DNA of 64,000 bases from Danxiaibacter flavus (GTDB taxonomy: Bacteria > Bacteroidota > Bacteroidia > Chitinophagales > Chitinophagaceae), in the NCBI RefSeq assembly GCF_041060425.1, contig NZ_JAULBC010000011.1:62001-126000 (forward strand), given 5' to 3'. How positions within the stretch are numbered: the first letter of the stretch is position 1; each line of letters begins with the position of its first letter. The translations under genes were made by a program, and so were the position numbers. Positions 60,299-64,000 of this stretch are shown here, one piece after another. Under the pieces are notes generated by a model. That model had not been told where the DNA came from, ran no database searches, and was given only the letters and a program-made list of their open reading frames with translations.

Positions 60299-63200
60299 AT
60301 GACTAAAAAGTTCACGCATCAGTCATTTCTGAAATGGCTGTTGCTGCTGTCAGGCTTCACTTTTTTTGCCTGTAGCCTGGCTATTGCCCAAGATGGCTCA
60401 GCAGGTAACAGGAAGGAAGGCCAAAGTATTAAAGGCAAGGTCACAGATGGCAATGCGCCGCTGCCTGCCGTGACTGTACTTGAGAAAGGCAAGAAAAACG
60501 CAACCACCACTGACGGAGCGGGAGCCTTTGAGCTTCACGTATCAAACCCGCAAGCTGTGCTTGTATTTACCTATGTTGGCTATGACACACTGGAAATACC
60601 AGTAAACGGGCAAACAACTATCAACGCAGCCATGCAGGCTGGTAAAAACAACAACCTTTCCGGTGTTGTGGTTACAGCGCTTGGTATCACCAGGGCCAAA
60701 AAGTCGCTTGGTTATGACGTGGGTCAGATCAAAGGGGACGATATGAACCGCGTGGCTCAAACAAACGCGCTTAACTCTATGGCCGGTAAAGTATCCGGTG
60801 TTGCCGTAAGTGCTACGGGCGCTTCGCCAACAGCATCGGTAAGTGTGGTTATACGTGGTATCCGCTCTTTAAACAGCGATAACCAACCATTATTTGTAAT
60901 TGATGGGGTTCCTATTAAAAATACACTTAGCAATATAGGCGTAAACAACGGTAGTAATAATGATGTTGATTATGGTAACGCGATGAGTGACCTTAATCCC
61001 AACGACGTTGAAAGTGTATCAATTCTTAAAGGCCCGAGTGCAGCAGCATTATACGGCTCGCGCGCGGGTAACGGTGTTATAATCATTACTACCAAATCAG
61101 GCAAAAAATCGAAAGGCCTTGGCGTAACGATCAACTCAACCACTCAGTTTGACGTGCCTTATCATTATCTGCCAACAAACCAGTCTTATACAGTAGGAAC
61201 TGACCCTTATACAACCCCTAACGGCTTTAACAGCTGGAAGGGCACAATAGTGGATTTAGCAGGCACAGATACTTACCGTTTTGGCACACCTTTAAACCAG
61301 GGCATTAACGCTATACAATGGAACAGCCCTAAAGACGCAAACGGAAATTATGAAGCATTGCCTATGGTTAGTCATAACAATCTTAAAAACTTTGTGCAAA
61401 CCGGCCTTACTGCTACCAACGGTATTTCTATTGAAAACTCAACGGATAAAGACAACTACAGGTTTTCTTTTACCAATTTGACCAATAAAGGTATTGTACC
61501 TACAACCGGTGTATCAAGAAACAACCTTGCTTTGAATTTTGAGCATAAGTTAAACAGCGGTTTGGTGTTATCTTCTTCCATTAACTACACCCGTTCATCG
61601 GCTGATAATGTGGTAGCAGGTAATAACGGTGTATTAAAAGATGTAGCTTACCTGTCCCCGAGTGTTGATGTAAGGCAATTAAAAAATTACTGGTTGTCAC
61701 CAGGCGTACAGCAAATGAAAGCATTGCCCCCTGTAGGCGTTGATGAAAACCCGGACGTGCTGGACCCTGCAAAGAACGGGGATAATAACCCCTGGTTTAC
61801 GCTTAACCAGGTTAAAAACAGCTTTTTGCGCAACCACCTGTTTGGTAACCTTAAGGCAAGCTACCAGTTTAACCCGCACTTTAGCGCATTTGTACGTTAC
61901 TCGCAGGATCTTGCATATGAAAACCGCGAAACAAAAATATCAAAGAGCTATAATGATGAAAAGAACGGTTACTATGGCCTAACCAATATTATGAATACGG
62001 AAAGCAATACAGATTTTTTAACTACCTATCATAATACTTTTGCCAGCGACTTTGATTTTTCAGCATCTGCCGGCGGCAACCTGCAGTATGTTTATGGATC
62101 CGTTAACCAGGTATATTCTGCTTCAAAGGCAGGCATCATTGCTCCTGAGTTTTTTAACGTGTCTAACATTGCCCAGGCAAACCTGCGTAGTTCATCCTAT
62201 TATTCTCAAAAGGCTGTATACAGCTTGTACGCAACAGCTTCTTTAGGTTTTAGAGACCTTGCTTACCTTGATTTAACAGGCCGAAACGATTGGTCGAGCA
62301 CGCTGCCTGAAAACAATAACTCATATTTTTATCCATCTGCTTCATTAAGCCTGCTGGTGAACAAGATGCTTCATATGGGCAGGACTGTAAGCCTGTTCAA
62401 GATTCGTGGTGGCTGGGCCAGCGTGGGTAAGGATACCGACCCGTATAACTTGTACGGCACCGCCGGTATAACCAGCTTTGGCGGAATTGTTACACAATCA
62501 ACTTCACCAAAACTTAAAAATCCTACATTGAAACCAGAGCAGGCTATTTCTACTGAATTAGGTGTTGATCTTGGCTTCTTTAATAACCGCCTGCGTTTTG
62601 AGGGTACCGTTTACAGGTCTGATAACAAGAACCAAATCTTATCTATCAACACACCGGCTTCCTCAGGATATTCCGGCAGGCAAATTAACGCCGGCCTTGT
62701 ACGCAGCCAGGGTCTTGAGCTTCAATTGGGCGGCACTGTAATATCAAGCAAAGACTGGACATGGGATGTAAGTATTAACTATACCAAAAATGACGCTTAC
62801 ATTATGTCGCTTGCTACCGGTGTACCTTACTTCTCTTTCTGGCAGGATGGCAACAGCGGCTCATGGACATATGCAAAAGGTCAACCAATTCCTAATATGT
62901 TTGATAAAAATGGTAACCAGGTTATAAGCAATGGAAAGTTGGGTCAGATCTGGGATAACAAGGTTGCTACAGTAACAGATAAAACATCGCCTTATTATGG
63001 CTGGCCTTTACTGAGTACCGGCGGCTCTTTGCAGAAAGATGGTAACGGAGATTTTCAGCATAAAGAAGTGGTGGGCAATTTCAACCCTAAACTACGTATG
63101 GGTATGCAAACAGCTGTTAAATGGAAGATGTTTACCCTTTCCGCCAGCGTTGATATGCGTTTAGGTGGCACCTTCTTCTCTCAAACATACCGCTACCTGC

Positions 63201-63823
63201 AGTCTGATGCAGCTATGGCAAGGCAAACAAATATGGGTATACCTATTCCAGCCAGCGCTAAAGATAATATCCCAGCCTTCCTTAAATCGAACCCGGACAA
63301 ATACATAAAAATCAATGGCAACCTGGCAATGTTTAACCTGGTGGGCGGCCCGACTACTGAAACAGGTGGCTTCCCGTATACAACCAATGGTAACATTACC
63401 ATTAACGATGGTGCGTTTTATCCCGGTGTGTACAGCGATGGTAACGGTGGTTACGTCGAAAACCTGGGCGACCCAGCTACAACAAAGTTTGATAACTATG
63501 AGGATGCTGTTACAGGAAGCTGGTCTTATGCACGTATGAGCATGTTCGATGCATCTTATCTTAAACTAAGAGAGGTTACGTTAACTGCTCAATTGCCTAA
63601 GAGTTTTTCTGACAGGCTAAAACTGCAAGGCATTTCAGTAGGTGTTTATTCAAGCAACATTTTACTTTGGACAAAAGCCAAGGCGGGTATAGATCCGGAA
63701 ATGGCCTTCCAGTTCCAAACCGGTGCACAGGGCAATGGCTCACAGTTCAGACAGGGTATTGAAAGGTATAATATAACCCCATGGACATTGCCAATTGGTA
63801 TAAAACTAAATGTTCGTTTCTAA
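60299..63823 (+). CDS. SusC-like TonB-dependent outer-membrane transporter
   Basis: 1174 residues. Signal peptide (about 1-30), carboxypeptidase-like regulatory domain about 40-115 ('SIKGKVTDGNAPLPAVTVLEKGKKNATTTDGAGAFEL', 'FTYVGYDTLEIPV'), plug domain about 140-265 ('NALNSMAGKVSGVAVSATGASPTASVSVVIRGIRSLNSDNQPLFVIDGVPI', 'SVSILKGPSAAALYGSRAGNGVIIITTKSG'), and a long barrel ending 'GIKLNVRF'. Imports oligosaccharide fragments with its SusD partner, plausibly muropeptides or amino-sugar chains given the upstream murQ cluster. No sigma/anti-sigma pair nearby. Confidence 0.95.
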   Translation: MTKKFTHQSFLKWLLLLSGFTFFACSLAIAQDGSAGNRKEGQSIKGKVTDGNAPLPAVTVLEKGKKNATTTDGAGAFELHVSNPQAVLVFTYVGYDTLEIPVNGQTTINAAMQAGKNNNLSGVVVTALGITRAKKSLGYDVGQIKGDDMNRVAQTNALNSMAGKVSGVAVSATGASPTASVSVVIRGIRSLNSDNQPLFVIDGVPIKNTLSNIGVNNGSNNDVDYGNAMSDLNPNDVESVSILKGPSAAALYGSRAGNGVIIITTKSGKKSKGLGVTINSTTQFDVPYHYLPTNQSYTVGTDPYTTPNGFNSWKGTIVDLAGTDTYRFGTPLNQGINAIQWNSPKDANGNYEALPMVSHNNLKNFVQTGLTATNGISIENSTDKDNYRFSFTNLTNKGIVPTTGVSRNNLALNFEHKLNSGLVLSSSINYTRSSADNVVAGNNGVLKDVAYLSPSVDVRQLKNYWLSPGVQQMKALPPVGVDENPDVLDPAKNGDNNPWFTLNQVKNSFLRNHLFGNLKASYQFNPHFSAFVRYSQDLAYENRETKISKSYNDEKNGYYGLTNIMNTESNTDFLTTYHNTFASDFDFSASAGGNLQYVYGSVNQVYSASKAGIIAPEFFNVSNIAQANLRSSSYYSQKAVYSLYATASLGFRDLAYLDLTGRNDWSSTLPENNNSYFYPSASLSLLVNKMLHMGRTVSLFKIRGGWASVGKDTDPYNLYGTAGITSFGGIVTQSTSPKLKNPTLKPEQAISTELGVDLGFFNNRLRFEGTVYRSDNKNQILSINTPASSGYSGRQINAGLVRSQGLELQLGGTVISSKDWTWDVSINYTKNDAYIMSLATGVPYFSFWQDGNSGSWTYAKGQPIPNMFDKNGNQVISNGKLGQIWDNKVATVTDKTSPYYGWPLLSTGGSLQKDGNGDFQHKEVVGNFNPKLRMGMQTAVKWKMFTLSASVDMRLGGTFFSQTYRYLQSDAAMARQTNMGIPIPASAKDNIPAFLKSNPDKYIKINGNLAMFNLVGGPTTETGGFPYTTNGNITINDGAFYPGVYSDGNGGYVENLGDPATTKFDNYEDAVTGSWSYARMSMFDASYLKLREVTLTAQLPKSFSDRLKLQGISVGVYSSNILLWTKAKAGIDPEMAFQFQTGAQGNGSQFRQGIERYNITPWTLPIGIKLNVRF

Positions 63824-63855
63824 ACCGCTATTCTAAAAAAAATAAAAAATACAAG

Positions 63856-64000
63856 ATGAAAGGCGCAATAAACTTTGGTACAGCCATATGCGTTTTCCTG
63901 ACCATATTGCTGCTGGGCGCTTCGTGTAAAAAGTTTACAGTTCTTAACAGCGACCCAAATAATATAACTGTTGATAAGGCGTCTGCAGACTATCTTATGG
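63856..64000 (+). CDS. SusD-like surface glycan-binding lipoprotein, N-terminal part
   Basis: Starts 32 bp after the SusC stop at ATG 63856 and runs off the window. Visible residues show a lipoprotein signal with 'LLLGASC' and the SusD-type opening 'KKFTVLNSDPNNITVDKASADYLM'. Partner of the SusC transporter. Confidence 0.85.
   Translation, partial: MKGAINFGTAICVFLTILLLGASCKKFTVLNSDPNNITVDKASADYLM

Overview
The window comes from a Bacteroidota genome, most likely of the Chitinophagales/Sphingobacteriales type. The evidence is a SusC/SusD pair at the right end, a large TonB-dependent receptor, DUF4266/DUF3570 and DUF4468 proteins, a two-domain UspA cluster and -7 boxes of the Bacteroidota form TAnnTTTG. 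It is draft sequence: a 100-N scaffold gap (22009-22108) lies inside a tandem repeat.

Layout. 0-9.2 kb: the 3' part of a large LuxR-type AAA/TPR regulator, a DUF4242 gene, a minus-strand HAD phosphatase + GH130 pair, a tricorn-type protease, and an unusual C39-like peptidase/beta-propeller protein. 9.2-9.6 kb: two tandem 150-bp repeats. 10.0-35.9 kb: the notable part of the window, about twenty short minus-strand genes or gene pairs separated by 70-210 bp intergenic sites that look like integron attC recombination sites. Each has outer core sequences ending in AAC/GTT, inner inverted arms and a variable loop. In most cassettes the first bases are complementary to the core just downstream of the same gene, as expected of a circular integron cassette. 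I read this as a long integron cassette array without a visible integrase. It is split by a 4.3-kb non-cassette block (20.8-25.2 kb) carrying a lipoprotein, a 138-bp tandem repeat, an XRE regulator, a degenerate 21-bp repeat and a membrane-bound winged-helix regulator. The cassettes carry mostly unrecognised small proteins plus a PPOX-fold enzyme, an SDR/AraC pair, a cupin/Crp pair, a DUF5063 protein, a leucine-rich-repeat lipoprotein-like protein and a SymE-like toxin.

36-41.5 kb: a TonB receptor, a DUF4468 protein between two related palindromes, and a BaeRF-like protein. 41.8-49 kb: a stress cluster (DedA-like protein, two Hsp20 chaperones, a phospholipase D-type cardiolipin synthase, a REC-cNMP-Crp regulator, two UspA proteins) with relics of a P-type ATPase and of PEP synthase. 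49.5-54.5 kb: haem-binding protein, thioredoxin, ApbE FMN transferase, DUF4266 lipoprotein, DUF3570 protein and a VIT1/CCC1-family transporter, with overlapping or closely spaced genes suggesting an extracytoplasmic redox/metal module. 54.6-64 kb: an amino-sugar (MurNAc/GlcNAc) locus with an alkaline-phosphatase-family protein, a BadF-type sugar kinase, a sugar MFS permease, MurQ, a DeoR regulator, and SusC with the start of SusD.

Limits: no database search was possible. Family names rest on recognised motifs. attC boundaries are read by eye and are good to a few bases at the cores.
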